A stretch of DNA of 64,000 nt from Psoroptes ovis (taxonomy: Eukaryota; Arthropoda; Arachnida; Sarcoptiformes; Psoroptidae). A program made the translations under genes and the position numbers. Positions 1 through 13,160 of this stretch are shown piece by piece. The DNA lies in assembly GCA_002943765.1 (NCBI GenBank), contig PQWQ01000002.1, positions 5,105,043-5,169,042 on the forward strand. Reading direction: 5' to 3'. Position 1 is the first letter of the stretch. Every line of letters starts with the position of its first letter. Under the pieces are notes generated by a model. It had not been told where the DNA came from. It did not search any database and saw only the letters and a list, made by a program, of their open reading frames with translations.

Positions 1-1945
1 AAATTGATGATAAACGATTCCATTTTCATGGTAGACTTCACTAATATTTTCAAGAAAAAAAAATAAATACATTCATCCAACAGTCATAGAGCTTCAAATG
101 TTACTTGTTGCCCACAAATTGTCAGCTTTGATTGAGAAAAAAAAAACCCGAAGAAAATGAATCAATAAAATTAAAGATCAAATCTAAATCGAATACATTT
201 ATATAGTCCAAGTATTATCAAGTTATAACAACTCATCTTTTTTTCTTATATATTTCGATGTTCCATGCATTACAAATATAATATATTTTAAAATGCAAAA
301 AAATAACCTTATAATAACAATTAATGAAATAATTTTGAATATATTTTATAACCTTAACAGTAACAGTAATGAAAAAATGAAATTATTCATTTAAAAAATG
401 AAGTTCATTTTCCTCAAAAATTAAATGTAAAATATCGAATAATTATTTTCAATTTCAATCGGCATCATTCACTTATCACAAACACCACCACCACCACACT
501 ACATATTAAAAATGACACATTAATAACCACACATACACATAAAAATAAATGTGACAACAACAAAATGACAGAAGAAATGACCCCCCCCTTTAAAAAAAAT
601 GTGAAAAAATTTTGTTGTGATAAAATTTTAATAATAATTAATGATTCATTGAATCAATCATTCATTCATTCTGATGAAAATTCTCCATGTTTATGACAAA
701 ATTGAATTTTTTTTAATTCAAAATTCAAAAAATTTAAATTGATTTGTTTTTTTTTCATTATTATTATATCTTATATGTATTGTATTGTAGTATTTTTTTT
801 GTTTGTTTGTTTGTTTATTTGTTCATGTAAATATTATTTACTATCATTACTAATTGTCATAAACAATTTAACAATTCTAAATGGACACATCAATACATTG
901 CTTTACTCGTTATCAATTTATCATTTTCAATTATATCAATGAACAAACCGAATCGAGAATCTCTAATCACACACAAACACACACACACACACACCCGAAT
1001 TGATCGAATATCAAATCATTGTTGATGATCAAGCAACATAGCCACATTTTCACATAAACATTATTACACGCACATTTAAATTGTTTATTTTGCAAATTTT
1101 AAATTTTGAAAAAAAATGAAAATTTATAAATTTTAATCCTTTCATTACTTGAAAACAAAACAAATCATAAATTCAAATTCATAAATCAATTCAATTTGTT
1201 TTTCTTTTCTTCTCATTCGTTAACAAATACTTTGTTTGTTTTATATTTTTTTTTTGTGTTTATTTTCATCATTAAATCCATCATTATTTTCATTGTTCAT
1301 CATCATCATCAATTCTTTCAAACTTATCAACTCTTTCAAACACATAAACACACGGACAGACATGAAACAAAACAAAAAAAAAATACGAATTTTTTCGAAA
1401 TCTGTGTTTTCTACATTTTTTGTTTGTTTGTTGATCAATGAATGATCAATGTAGAAACACAATATAATCTGAGTCTAACTGATTTGTCATGTTTTTTATC
1501 TTTGATGTATAATCTAATTCAAAATTCAATGATGATTATTATTATCATTATTATGATTATCGAATTATAAATTATCTTAATTCTATATTCGATTCTATTT
1601 AATCGAAAACAAGAAGAAAAAATCGTCGAATTTAAATTTCAAATTGAAATTTGAATTTTGATTCTTTTCTTTTTTTTAAATATTCAAATTTGTCATTTTA
1701 TTATCATTATTAATATTATTAATTTTATTGATATTTGTAATAAACAATTCTTTTATTTTCATTTCTTTCATTCATTTTTTTTTCTAAATTTGTAATTTGA
1801 ATAAAAATGAATTATGAAAAAAAATTGAAATTCATTTAATTTGATTTTAGAATTTTCGTTCCAGTTTATAATTGTGTTAAACCCCTTTGATCAGTTGATT
1901 GATTTTTAGTTTTTAATTTTTCTTCTGTGTGTGTTTTTATATGAA
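1..1945. other. Non-coding AT-rich flank
   Basis: No convincing exon is visible. Open frames here are T-rich and low-complexity, with Phe/Ile/Tyr runs typical of chance frames in AT-rich DNA. The stretch holds a short CA microsatellite near 970-992 and an AT-rich foldback near 1629-1665. A possible 3' splice site (ttgatttttag, ending near 1908) lies just before the first gene, so part of this stretch could be a 5' intron of that gene. Confidence 0.6.
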
Positions 1946-3487
1946 ATGACTGATAAAAAATCCAAATCAACTAATAAATCATCATCACCATCATCAGCAG
2001 CAGCAGCAAAAGATTGTCAAGATGATTTTGTACTATCATTAGATTCAAAAATTGGTTCAACAATATTCACTAGGCCAAATTTAATGAAAGATATTGATAT
2101 TACAACAAATCATAGTAAAAATTATGCATCAAGATTTTCAAAATTAAAAGCTGCTTGTCAAAAACCTTATATCGATGATCATAATACCGATAATGATGGA
2201 AGTAAAAATAATGATAATTTGAAAAAGAAAAATGAAAAAATAGATTCCAACGATTCTAAGATGAATAAATCATCAAAATCATCTTCTAAATCCCCTAAAA
2301 ACAAAAATCATAATGAAAGCGAAATTGATTCAAAATTAAAAGATGCGGCCAAATCAGAACAAAAATCACATGATGATACTGATACTAAGAAGATCATTAG
2401 CCAGACTTGTGATCATGATAAAAAAATCGATAAGCATTCGAAATCCAAAGACCATCCGAAATCCGCTGCTAAATCTGACAATAATAGTAATGATGATAAT
2501 AAAAAAATTAAAAATGGGTCAAAGTCAAAAGAACCTTCAAAATTTGAATCTAAATCTACCGATAAAGCTAAAAGTGACAATTTCGATAGAAATGATCATG
2601 TTTCCATTAGTTCACCGAACGTTATTGATGATCTTCACGATAAAACATCGAAAAAAAGTTCAAATAAAAGTGAAAAACATAAAGAAAATGATAGAAAATC
2701 ATCGGTACCGAAATCGATTTCTTCTTGTGAAAATTTATCAATAAATTCATTGGATAAAAGATCAAAACTAAAATCAGACAAAAAGATCATGGATAAAGAT
2801 TCCGGTAAAGATTCAAGAAAATCTCATTCACATCATCATCATTCTAAAAAAGATCAAATTGATAAACCAAAATCGATTGGTGTATCATCAAATTTATCCG
2901 CTAAATCATTAAGTTCATGTGTTCAAAGTGTTAATTCGCTGAAAAAATCTGAATCAATGCATAAAAAACATTCATCATCATCATTGGATAATCGAAAATC
3001 TAGCCTTACAAGTGCAGTTGATCCATGTTTAACTGGCCGTTCACGTTTATCACGTGTGAATACAGAAAAATTTAAAATATATCGATTAACATCTGGTAAT
3101 GTACGATTTGTCAATGTAGATGCAATGTCAACATCATCATTGAAAACTGAAAATAATGGATTAATGAACAAAACGGTTAAAACGACCGAAAAATTGAAAT
3201 CAGATATTAAAGCCAATCAACATTCCAATCATCATCATCATAGTCATCTACAACAGCAACAACAACAACCATTAAAAATGTCTAAAAGTATGGAAAGTTT
3301 TCGTAGAAAAATGAAAACTAATCAAAACTTGAAACATGTACAATCTACAATGCAATCTAATATATCACAGCATATCAGTCAATCATCTTGTTCAAGAATC
3401 AATGCTGATAAGGATAATGAACCAGAATCGACCATATCGAAACCATCTTCATCATCAACAACATCAGCATTGTCAAATGACAAATGA
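1946..3487 (+). CDS. Unrecognised Ser/Lys-rich basic protein
   Basis: A continuous 513-residue frame. The first in-frame ATG is at 1946; the open frame extends 15 nt upstream, but only through a GTG, which I rejected as a eukaryotic start. I do not recognise the family. Most of the protein is low-complexity Lys/Ser/Asp/Asn with poly-Ser, poly-Ala, poly-His and poly-Gln runs, and is probably disordered. Two denser islands look less random: near the N-terminus (DDFVLSLDSKIGSTIF... through KLKAACQKPYIDD) and in the C-terminal half (LTGRSRLSRVNTEKFKIYRL followed by TSGNVRFVNV). The high Lys content hints at a nuclear or nucleic-acid-associated protein, but that is only inference. Codon choice (AAA, TCA, AAT, GAT) matches the recognised genes. 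Upstream exons cannot be excluded, because a possible acceptor lies about 35 nt before the ATG. AATAAA signals follow at 3584 and 3598. Confidence 0.65.
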   Translation: MTDKKSKSTNKSSSPSSAAAAKDCQDDFVLSLDSKIGSTIFTRPNLMKDIDITTNHSKNYASRFSKLKAACQKPYIDDHNTDNDGSKNNDNLKKKNEKIDSNDSKMNKSSKSSSKSPKNKNHNESEIDSKLKDAAKSEQKSHDDTDTKKIISQTCDHDKKIDKHSKSKDHPKSAAKSDNNSNDDNKKIKNGSKSKEPSKFESKSTDKAKSDNFDRNDHVSISSPNVIDDLHDKTSKKSSNKSEKHKENDRKSSVPKSISSCENLSINSLDKRSKLKSDKKIMDKDSGKDSRKSHSHHHHSKKDQIDKPKSIGVSSNLSAKSLSSCVQSVNSLKKSESMHKKHSSSSLDNRKSSLTSAVDPCLTGRSRLSRVNTEKFKIYRLTSGNVRFVNVDAMSTSSLKTENNGLMNKTVKTTEKLKSDIKANQHSNHHHHSHLQQQQQQPLKMSKSMESFRRKMKTNQNLKHVQSTMQSNISQHISQSSCSRINADKDNEPESTISKPSSSSTTSALSNDK

Positions 3488-3583
3488 AATTATCGAGTTG
3501 GGTGGTTGACATTTAATATTCAAAAATTCAAAAATTCAAATGAATTTTCCATTCAAAGATGGCGACTTTTAATTTAAAAAATG

Positions 3584-3603
3584 AATAAAATGAAATGAAT
3601 AAA
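3584..3603 (+). terminator. Candidate poly(A) signals of the Ser/Lys-rich gene
   Basis: Two AATAAA hexamers (3584-3589 and 3598-3603) lie about 100 nt after the stop codon. In AT-rich DNA the hexamer is common, so only the position supports this call. Confidence 0.4.
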
Positions 3604-6600
3604 TCCGACCAATATGCATTTCATTTTCATATGAAAAACATTCAATTTCAATTTAATAATATTTCAATCATTTGAAAAAAATGGGTTTCCATCAAAATCA
3701 TCTGATTTTTTGTTTGAAATCATTTGCTTCAATTTTTCCCATTGACATTGGTGGGTTGTTGTATCGAATTGTATGATTATGAATAATTACAAATGATAAT
3801 TCATTTGCAACATTCCAGTAAGTACACAATTAATCAATAAATCAATCAATAAACAAATGAAATACAAGAAATTATTCATCATAATTACACTTGAATCGAA
3901 GGTGACAAAAACAAATTATATGGCTATTTAATGATGTGATCATAAGATCACATTATTATTATTATTGTGATGATTTAAAACACATTTCAAATCAAACATT
4001 TTAAAACATAAATAGTTCAATTTGTCGATATGCAAGGATTTTTCTTTTCTTTTATTTCATTTTATTTCTTTGTTGAATATAGCCCCATTAAAAAGCAAAT
4101 AAATCATATTTTTTGCTTTACGAAAATTAACAAATTGTTAATAGCTCAAAGTAAATTAATTGAAAATTAAAGATCAATGCACCAATTGACGGTCATCATA
4201 TCATTAACTAATTATTACAAATGAAAATGAATGTACGAATGTAATGAAAATAAACTACAATTTTCAATTCATCATTTAAACATTTCTCATCTATCATAAT
4301 CATGATTGAATTATTCACATTCAAATACTAATTTCGAACTGTTAAACCCATTAAAACTATTCAAATTAAATGAATGATAAATCATCCTTCATAATCCTTT
4401 CACTATTTTCGATCCTCATCAACCGAGCAATAACTAGTGTATTAGAATTATTCAAATTTCAATTCAAATCCCTCTTGGTGAATATTTCACATTCAATTTT
4501 TGCATTCACAAATTAATTTTTTTGCTCCGTAAATGACAAATTGATCGGTTACAACCATCATCACCAAATCACCGTTGTACTGAGGAAGACTGATATAAAG
4601 GTCAATAATTCAATTCTTGGTGATAATTTCACACTTGCACCAACACTTACAAATGTTATTTCCGCGATGAATTTATCGATTGAATGAAAAATTAAATACT
4701 CAAAGGGGTTGAATTGAAAAAGAGATAAATTATTGATCAATGAAATTTGTTCATCATTATTACAATCATCAAATATCATCAAATTGATTTTTATCATTAA
4801 TTTCATTGAGTGATTGATTTGATCAAATTGATCAAATCAAATTCGATTTTGCTTCCACCAAACGTATCGTTTTGTAAACAAATTTTTTTTATCATTTATT
4901 TATTTTTATTTTCATTATTTTCAATTTGAAAATGATTATTTTGTTTTTTTATTTTTGTCAATTTCTATTTGCTTTTTGTCATCATCATCATCATCATCAT
5001 TGTTTTTTGTTTAATTTGTTGTTGATGACCGTTGACTTCTGTATTTATTATAAACACATTCATCGATGTATTTTTTTCTGATACAAAATTTGATTTGTTA
5101 TTTATCAATTGTTATTTATGTCTAATCATCATCATCATCATCATCATCAACGATATTTGTTGAAATTAATAAGAAACAAAAATGTCATTTACCGAAGTGT
5201 ACATCGCACTAAATGTTTTCGATGAATGAATGAATGAAGCATTTTTTTACCAATTTACATTGGTTTTTTCAGATATATGTGATATTGATTCATCAAGAAA
5301 AATATTAAAATTTAAATCAAAGAAAAATCTTTGTGCTACAATTTTTTTTAGTGCATTGAAATTTATATTTAAAAAAATAGACGGAAATGATCTCAAATTT
5401 TATTTGATTTTTTTTTTTTTTTTTTTTTTTTGATGAAAAAATTCAAAATAAATATGTAAAAAATGATTTTTAAAAATGATGTTAATCCTCGATTTTACAA
5501 AAAATACAAAACAAAAACAAAATACGATCATTGATCATATGAAATATGAATAAATGTTTGTTTATTTATTTGTACTGAAAAAATGAAAAATAACGAAATG
5601 ATTGATTAATTGTATAATTTTGGGGATTCTATCTACAATCATCGATGAATTAATGAAAAAATATATTCATCAAATGACATTTATTCAATTTTTACGTTCA
5701 TATGTTAATCCAAAAATGTATATCATCATCAGATTATGCATATATGTTCTACATTTGTTTACATCTTTGTCGTTTGATCATTCATCTATCATCAAATTGT
5801 GAATAAATGATGAACATGATCCAGAAATGTCTCCATTTATCTCTCTCCATTTTATCCAATATGTACACCATATATGATCCAATGTAAGTAATGTTTATCT
5901 ATTCGTTTAATTCATATTATTAATCATCAAATGTAAAATGAAAAAATCCTTGATAATCAATCTTAATTTTCCTTCATTTCAATCCATGAATTATCATTAT
6001 TATTACTATTGATTTTCATTCGATATTAAACAATCCTCAAATCGGATCAAAATAGAGATCAATTAAACCAAAAATTAACTGTTGGTTTTATGAGGTTTAG
6101 GTTTAGGCTTGATACAATCAAATATTTTTATATTTGGATTATCTATTTCATCAATTTTTTTGATGACATTCCACACATGTGAACACACATACGCACATCT
6201 CTAGTGCAAATTATAAGAGGTATAAGTACCTTTTGCTATTAGATCTATTATCATAATTATTAATGAACACACACATGTTTATGATGCCTAAATAATGATA
6301 ATATTGATGGATATTAATGATAATAATAATGAATTGAATCAAAGCAAAAAACTATGACATATTTAATTTTATTTTATTTGAACGAAAAATTTATCAATAT
6401 TATCATTATTATTATATTTCCTTCATATCTTCAAACATCATTATCATCATCGATCGATAATGATAATGTATTATATTTGATGAAAACAAAAAATATATTA
6501 AAAGACCTCCATTTTTTCGATTGATTTGTTGTTGTTGTAACTATCATCATTGTGAGATTACATTGAGGTTGATGTAAATGTATTTTTTTGTTTTGTTTTT

Positions 6601-9600
6601 GTTTTTCAATTTCAAATTTTTCGTAACAATAAACTTTGGCCAATTTAAATGTTGAATTGAACATGATGTTGTTGATCTTCGAATCAATCAATATATGTTG
6701 ATGATAGTTAATGTCGCACATCATATTTAGGAAGTTGTATGGCGTTCAATTTCACATCATTTTATTTATTTTAAAATGATTTCATTGTTTTTTCATTTAT
6801 TTGTAATTTTGAATCAAAAATTAATACATACAAAGCGCTTATTGAACAGGAAAAACAATAGCGATGATGCTGATGATGATGATGATGATGATCGATTCAA
6901 TGAAAACGACTTGTTTTTTCATAATAAAAAAAAATTATCAAAACAAAGGTTACATAAATTGTATATCAATCTATATGTAAATATTTGCATCTGGTATTTA
7001 AACAAAAATTTATTACCATCATCATCATTATGATGATCATTTACATCAATTAATTTAAACAATAAAATTAATGATGATAAATAGTTCATATTTCTGGTTT
7101 TCTGGTATTGTCGTGATCTATGATATTATTATGATCGCCATGAACAACACATGAGGACATTGTTATAGTTTGGCTTTAAAACATATCATATAACATCGAA
7201 AATTACAACACCAATCAGCCAACCATCATAGATATACAGGCAAATATACCAAGACAAAAAAAATGAAAATATCAAATGAGATTATATGCGAGTGAAAACG
7301 AAAATGGGTTATACTACATTCCAATATCCAATACGATTCATTTATATTTTGATAAGAAATTATGAATGATGATTGATTGATAGATTGATATTTTGTCTTG
7401 TATTCGATCGATTAATGATGATGATGATGATGACACTTATTTTTCAAATTTTAATTTTCCAAGGCAAAATAGACGCGACAACAATCATATATCACCCATA
7501 TATCAATCACATTGGTTTCATCATCATCATCATTGAACGTCGACGACCGAATCAATGTTGTGTTATGTATGTGTTAATGTGTTTGTGTTTGTGTTAGTGT
7601 TAGTTTGTCTATGATGATGATTGGAAATAATAATGACAATTATTTAAATTATTAACAAACGAACGGCGACAAAGCTTGCTCAAAGCTATATTTCTGGGTT
7701 AATTACACATGCATAATACCATACACATATATAGACACGTTTATTTTGCTTTGCCTTTATATGATTTGTTAGATTTATTCATGTTGATTTGAGATAAAAA
7801 TTGATGTTTATCATTATTTGATTGATTAATTGAAATTTTAAGATAAAATTTTTTTCATTCTCAATTTGATGACTGATAAGAAATTGAAAATTAGTTTTAT
7901 CATCATTAAAATTAAATATGTTTAGCTGTTAATTGTTTTATGATCATAGCAATTAGAAGAATTATTATAGTCTTTATCAAAGATTTAATTAGACATTTAC
8001 TGGTATTTGATTTATGACGATTTCTCGATTAAACTGATACGAAATAAACTGATAAACAAACAAACAAAATGCACATAATAATGTTTGACATTGCTCGACA
8101 TGAATCGATCACAAATATTCTCTGTTGAAAATGTCATATTTTTTTCGAAATAAACTAAAATTTACTGCCAAAAAATGAATTTAAATCAAAGAAAAACTTC
8201 GACATAAATCTTTGTATCATATATTTTTGAATGAAAATATATTAGGTTGTCCGAAAAGTTCATTCGGCTTAATCAATAGTGTTGCTGATGAAAATCAGCC
8301 AGAACTTTTCGGACAACCTAGTATAAATTTGCAAATGAAAATTTCAAATATTTGTTGCATGTGTGTGCCATATTTGATCCATTACGATCATTTAATTTTG
8401 TCGCAAAAATGTTGAAAATTTCTCCACATTTTCCACTATTATTTCTCGCTTATGTTAATTGTTTTTGACAACTGAGCAAAAGAGAGCAATGAAATTTATG
8501 AAAATTCAAAATTCATTCAAATATTCATCATCATTCATCAATTGTGAAAAATAAAAATAAATTTAAATCTAAAACGGAGAAATTACTGTTATTGGTAATT
8601 TTCTTCTGATGAAATATGCTTATGATAATGATTATGTGAATGTATTTATTTTATTTTTATTTCATTTTATTCATTTATTTATATGGATTAGATTAATGTT
8701 TACTTCAATAATAATTTATTCCTTATAAACTGGATTTTTTATACATTTTTTCTGCTATTCAAATGATAAAAACAAGATAAAATATTCAAATAAATAAAAA
8801 TTCAAAGGCCAAGACCTTTGAACTTGTTGTGGGTTAAATATATTTCGAAATTTTTTTCATCTATCCTCTGATATGATGCCGCCGCCCGAAACGGTCATTA
8901 TCATCATCATCGCCGTCATTTATTTTGTTAAAAATATGAATGAAAGATTTGAATTTCTTTTTTTTTCGTTCTTGAATCAGAATAAATCAATCAATATTTT
9001 TGAATGAACTGTGAATGGTGAATGATCGTATTTGATATCTGAAGAAATGTCCATACAATTGAAATAATTGTCCAAAATTTTATGATAATTCATTCATTTT
9101 TTTCAAAGAAAAAATGATTGGGCGTCATATTAGTGACATTAGTCCATATTTCTATGAATTATAAACAATAGAAATTAATTATAGTCTCTTTGAAAATTGT
9201 CAAATGTTTGAATTTCATTTATTTTTTCATTTATTTCTCCATTTCATGAATCTAATATTTCAATAATTTGCTATTAATTTTGATAATTTTCAAATTTTTG
9301 AAATTTATTCAAATTGACATGAAGAGAATTTCTTGAATTTTCTGATTTTATTTGTTTAATTTATTTGATTTTTTTTCGGTTTAAATCCTTGAATCTTTGA
9401 TGAATTTAATGAATGAATCGTTGAATGAATGAATGAAAAAATACATTTTTTCACATTTGTCAGCCATTTTTTCTCATTTTGACAACAATAATAATATAAG
9501 ACATACTACAAACATTATTATGATGATAATCGGATCCGATTTGTACATTTTTTTTTGTTTAAAAATCTGAACAATAATACATTTTGAAAAAAAACCTTGA

Positions 9601-11861
9601 TCCATTAAATCCTGTGTTTTGTTTTGTTTTTTGTTCGAATGAATTTCAAATTTTTCATTGTCTATCAATTGTAATTCGAGTTATTCAAGTAAATAAATGG
9701 ATAAGGCTAAAAATCATTAAGAATCATAACGCGAAAATGATATTCACCAGTTGCATTTCATGATTCAACAATTAAATTATTTATGTCTTCGCAATTCATC
9801 ATAAAACACTTTTATTTTAATGAATGAATTGTAAAATGAATCATTCTTGATTCCTTTATTTTTTGATTGTACATACGACGAAAATATGACTATTCAGCAG
9901 AATATGATCGTAGAATTTACTTACTAAACAATTAACATGATAATAATCCAATTACAAACACATATTAATATTAATATTTAAACCCTCTAAAATTAAAACA
10001 AAATCCTATTTTCAGAATATTTGTGTTTTATAATATCATTCAATTTTAATGTGTTATAAATATTTTAATAAATTTAATCCAGAATTAGCATTGTGAAACG
10101 CTTTTTTCCTTACAATACAAATGTCGGCATTTGATTTGATTCAATTTTTTGTGTTTTTTATGCATTTAATTCATTTGTAAAAATGAAAAAAATGATGACA
10201 AAACACAAATCGACCATGTAAAATGAATGAATTTAATGCATTAATTGAATTATGCATTCATTCATTCAATGCATGTGTTTGTGAGCGTATATTTGTAATC
10301 AGTCAATCAACCGAATAATGATGATGATGATGATATTCAAACAGCAGTAAAATTAAGAATTGAATTAAATTGAAATGAATAAATAAATAAACACAATGAA
10401 TGAATTTATTTTAATGAATGAATGAAACACTTTCCATAATAGAAAAGTCGTATTCATTTATCCATTTGTTTATTTATTCATTTTAATAATCTAAAACTCT
10501 GAATAAACACTGAAATCATGTATTATCATTGAATTATCTATGTACATTTTTTCGCATTGATCTTCTTGTTAATATTCAAATCCGAGTAATGTTAATTCCG
10601 GTTTTTTTAATATTTCGTTTATTCAATTTCAAAACAAATATAAATAAAGACATAAGGATTTTTTTTTTTGAAAAATTTTGATCTAAAATATTGAATATTT
10701 ATTATAATTATCCATCTCTTACAAAGCATCATTCAATCCTCATAATCGTTAATCATTTACTTGAATATATCTAAATTCAAATATATCCAAATATATAAAT
10801 AATTTATGAAAGAAAAAACAAAAAATAAAATAAAACATTCAAATATGGTTCAAAAGTCAAAAAAAAAAAAAAATTGAAATTTCATTGAAAATTCAAATTT
10901 TTCGTTGAATGATATCGTACAGATAGATAAACAAACAAACAAATGAATGAATAAATAAACAAATAAATGAATAAATATGTGACAAATGCACATTTTAAAA
11001 ATGAATAATATGCGTACATTAACACTCACACATCTTCTCTCTTATTCTTTGATATCTTACAACTTTTAAAAAATATAAATCAAGTTAATACATTATTATT
11101 ATTAATATATTTCCATAATGGCGCCAACATATATTTTCATTTTTCATATGAAAAAAAAATCGGAAAAAATAATCGTTAAAGATAATGAAATCTGATTTAT
11201 GTTGAAGTCGTTATCCATATGTTTTTTTTTCGTAGATGATGATGAATTGATCTTATTTATTCATTTTTGACTGATCTAAGAAATGATCATCATTATAACA
11301 TTATCATCATCCGTACACCCGGTGCATTTATGCAAATCTGTAAAATTAAATATTTATGTGCAAACATTATAAATTGAATATCATTTTTCAAAAATAAAAA
11401 TTTGAAACAAAAATTCTCGAAAAAAATAAACCAAACGGTGAAAAATCTTTAGAAATATTGAAGAAATCAATGATAAAAATAATAGTTCGGTGCGAAATAT
11501 ATTCATATTTTCGGTGTGAAATTGCATGTTAATAAAATTTCATCGTTTTTAAAATTATTCAAAATTTTAAACTTTGTAATAATTATATATGATAGTATAG
11601 TTGGCCAATGATTTAATTATCATCACAAATATATCACACATTTATACGCTCATATTTATGTTGTCATTTGAAAAATTTGAAATAAAATATGAAAAAATGA
11701 AAATTTAAAATTTTAAAAATGTTTGAAAAAGTTTAAAATATTATCAATATTGATATTATATACAGTTTATTTGTTTGTAATATTTTTATTTATGATTTCT
11801 TTCATTGCACAAAATAATACAACGAACCATTAAATATGATAATAATAATAATAATAATTCA
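3604..11861. other. Gene desert 1, left part
   Basis: About 8 kb without a recognisable coding exon, tRNA or conserved microRNA that I could find by reading. It contains many short (ATC/GAT)n microsatellites (for example near 4981, 5130, 6865, 7410 and 10318), a T run of about 23 at 5409-5431, and one mariner-type mini-element (8242-8321). GGTCA/TGACC words are rare here, in contrast with the second desert. Confidence 0.6.
8242..8321. mobile_element. 80-bp palindromic mariner-type mini-element (A)
   Basis: The element begins TTAGGTTGTCCGAAAAGTTC and ends with the inverse complement of CTAGGTTGTCCGAAAAGTTC, so 19 of 20 terminal bases match. It is bounded by TA on both sides (8240-8241 and 8322-8323), the target duplication expected for Tc1/mariner transposition. 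TTAGGTTG-type ends are typical of mariner terminal inverted repeats. It has no coding capacity, so it is a non-autonomous (MITE-like) element that would need a transposase from elsewhere. Confidence 0.8.
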
Positions 11862-11869
11862 ATATTTAT
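11862..11869. repeat. Left target-site duplication of the 1.28-kb transposon
   Basis: ATATTTAT directly abuts the left terminal inverted repeat; ACATTTAT at 13153-13160 abuts the right one (7 of 8 bases match). An 8-bp duplication fits hAT, P or related DNA transposons. Confidence 0.55.
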
Positions 11870-13152
11870 ATTACCTTGTCCGGCGTAAAGTTAGGGTGAC
11901 ATCTATCTAAATAATTCAGCAATCGCTTGATGTTTCGGGGCCAAATTTTCACCACTAGTACTGGGACTAATGCTTCATCGAAAAAAAAAAGAATTTTCGA
12001 ATTTCCCTCAGAGATGACCCTAGAGTGGCCCATTTTAAAAAGGTCCAATAAAAACAGCATGATTTTGACAAAATCATCATAATTCCAGGATTCACAGCTT
12101 CCAGAATCCAAAAACAATTGTGGGAAATTTTGATGGGCCTAGGATATTCTCAGAAAACAGAAGAAAAATCGATGATATCAATCATCAGTAGGAGAAAAAG
12201 CTCAAAAATGATCGAAGACTAGTCGTTTGTTTAAGGGTTGAAAAAGACCCGAGAATCCGAGGAATCAAAAAAATGTTTCAAGAATGTAAGAGCCTGGAAT
12301 GTTGGTGATCTGTTCCTCAAATTTGAAGTTCCTATGAGCCTTGTGTGGAACATAACACCCCTAAAATCAAAGCAAGTCAGATTTCGAAAAATTCGAATCC
12401 AACAATGGGACCCAAGACCAAATCACCTTGAAAAAAGATTGATGTCACAAGAGTTCACTTTGCTCAACACGTCTCTCAAAGTGATAGTGACACATTTCTC
12501 CCACTGAAAAATTCTGGGCCCCACTACAGCATACTCTTGTTGAAGGAAGTGGAAATTTTACCCAGTTAAATAAGAGCTAGGACCAAAATTTTTACAACAG
12601 GGATCGGGTGAGAGAATAGCATTCTCATCATGACCATGGATATCCATGTCATCGTCTTTCGGCATCTCTGGCACGAAAATTAAGCAATAACAACCAAGGC
12701 CCATAGGACGTTAATCGGGACCCATGGCCCGTTCAAGAATGGTTGAAAAAGACTGCAAGGATATGATATTCTTCTTGATAATGTTTGGTTCCATGAAAAT
12801 TAAGTTGTCACGTGATTATCCCTGAAAAACTATTTTGACATTTAAAGTCGGGTCAATATGACCCAGGTCATAATTTTTGTGACCAAAACTGTCTTGTCTC
12901 GTGAAAATATGGATTTCAAGCATTCGATTACAAAATTTAAATATTTCCAAAAATACTGCTAATTTGGTCATTTTGAACAGTTTGCAAAAGGGCCATTTTG
13001 ACAAGGTCCCTATGGTACTTGGGCCTTGAAAATCATTTATAAGGTTTGAAGAAAACTAAATTTTATTATGTTAAAGTTTCGCTAAGAAATCTTCAATAGT
13101 TTTTGAAAAAATTGAATTTGAACACTCCTAACTTTACTCCGGACAAGGTAAT
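11870..13152. mobile_element. Non-autonomous DNA transposon, 1283 bp, 26-bp TIRs
   Basis: The left end reads ATTACCTTGTCCGG then C then GTAAAGTTAGG. The right end is its inverse complement except for one base (A instead of C at position 15), giving 25 of 26 matching terminal bases. An imperfect 8-bp target duplication flanks the element. The interior is visibly richer in G and C than the surroundings and lacks the poly-A/T texture of the neighbouring DNA, which suggests a foreign, fairly recent insertion. The only open frames (minus 11866-12117, plus 12238-12507) are short, lack a transposase signature and one runs through the TIR, so I treat the element as non-autonomous. The superfamily is unresolved: the TIR does not start with the CAG typical of many hAT elements. 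Confidence 0.8.
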
Positions 13153-13160
13153 ACATTTAT
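13153..13160. repeat. Right target-site duplication of the 1.28-kb transposon
   Basis: ACATTTAT, differing at one base from ATATTTAT at the left end. The mismatch implies mutation since insertion or a fortuitous AT-rich match. Confidence 0.5.

Noticed and set aside
739..1462. Open frames rich in Phe, Ile and Tyr near the window start
   Set aside because: Overlapping frames on both strands with homopolymer-driven composition; no start context, domain or splice support.
6098..6112. TTTAGGTTTAGGC as an interstitial telomere repeat
   Set aside because: Only two imperfect units; arthropod telomeres are usually TTAGG. Too short to support.
11866..12507. Two open frames in the 1.28-kb element as possible transposase fragments
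   Set aside because: Short, no catalytic or zinc-finger signature, and one runs through the terminal inverted repeat.
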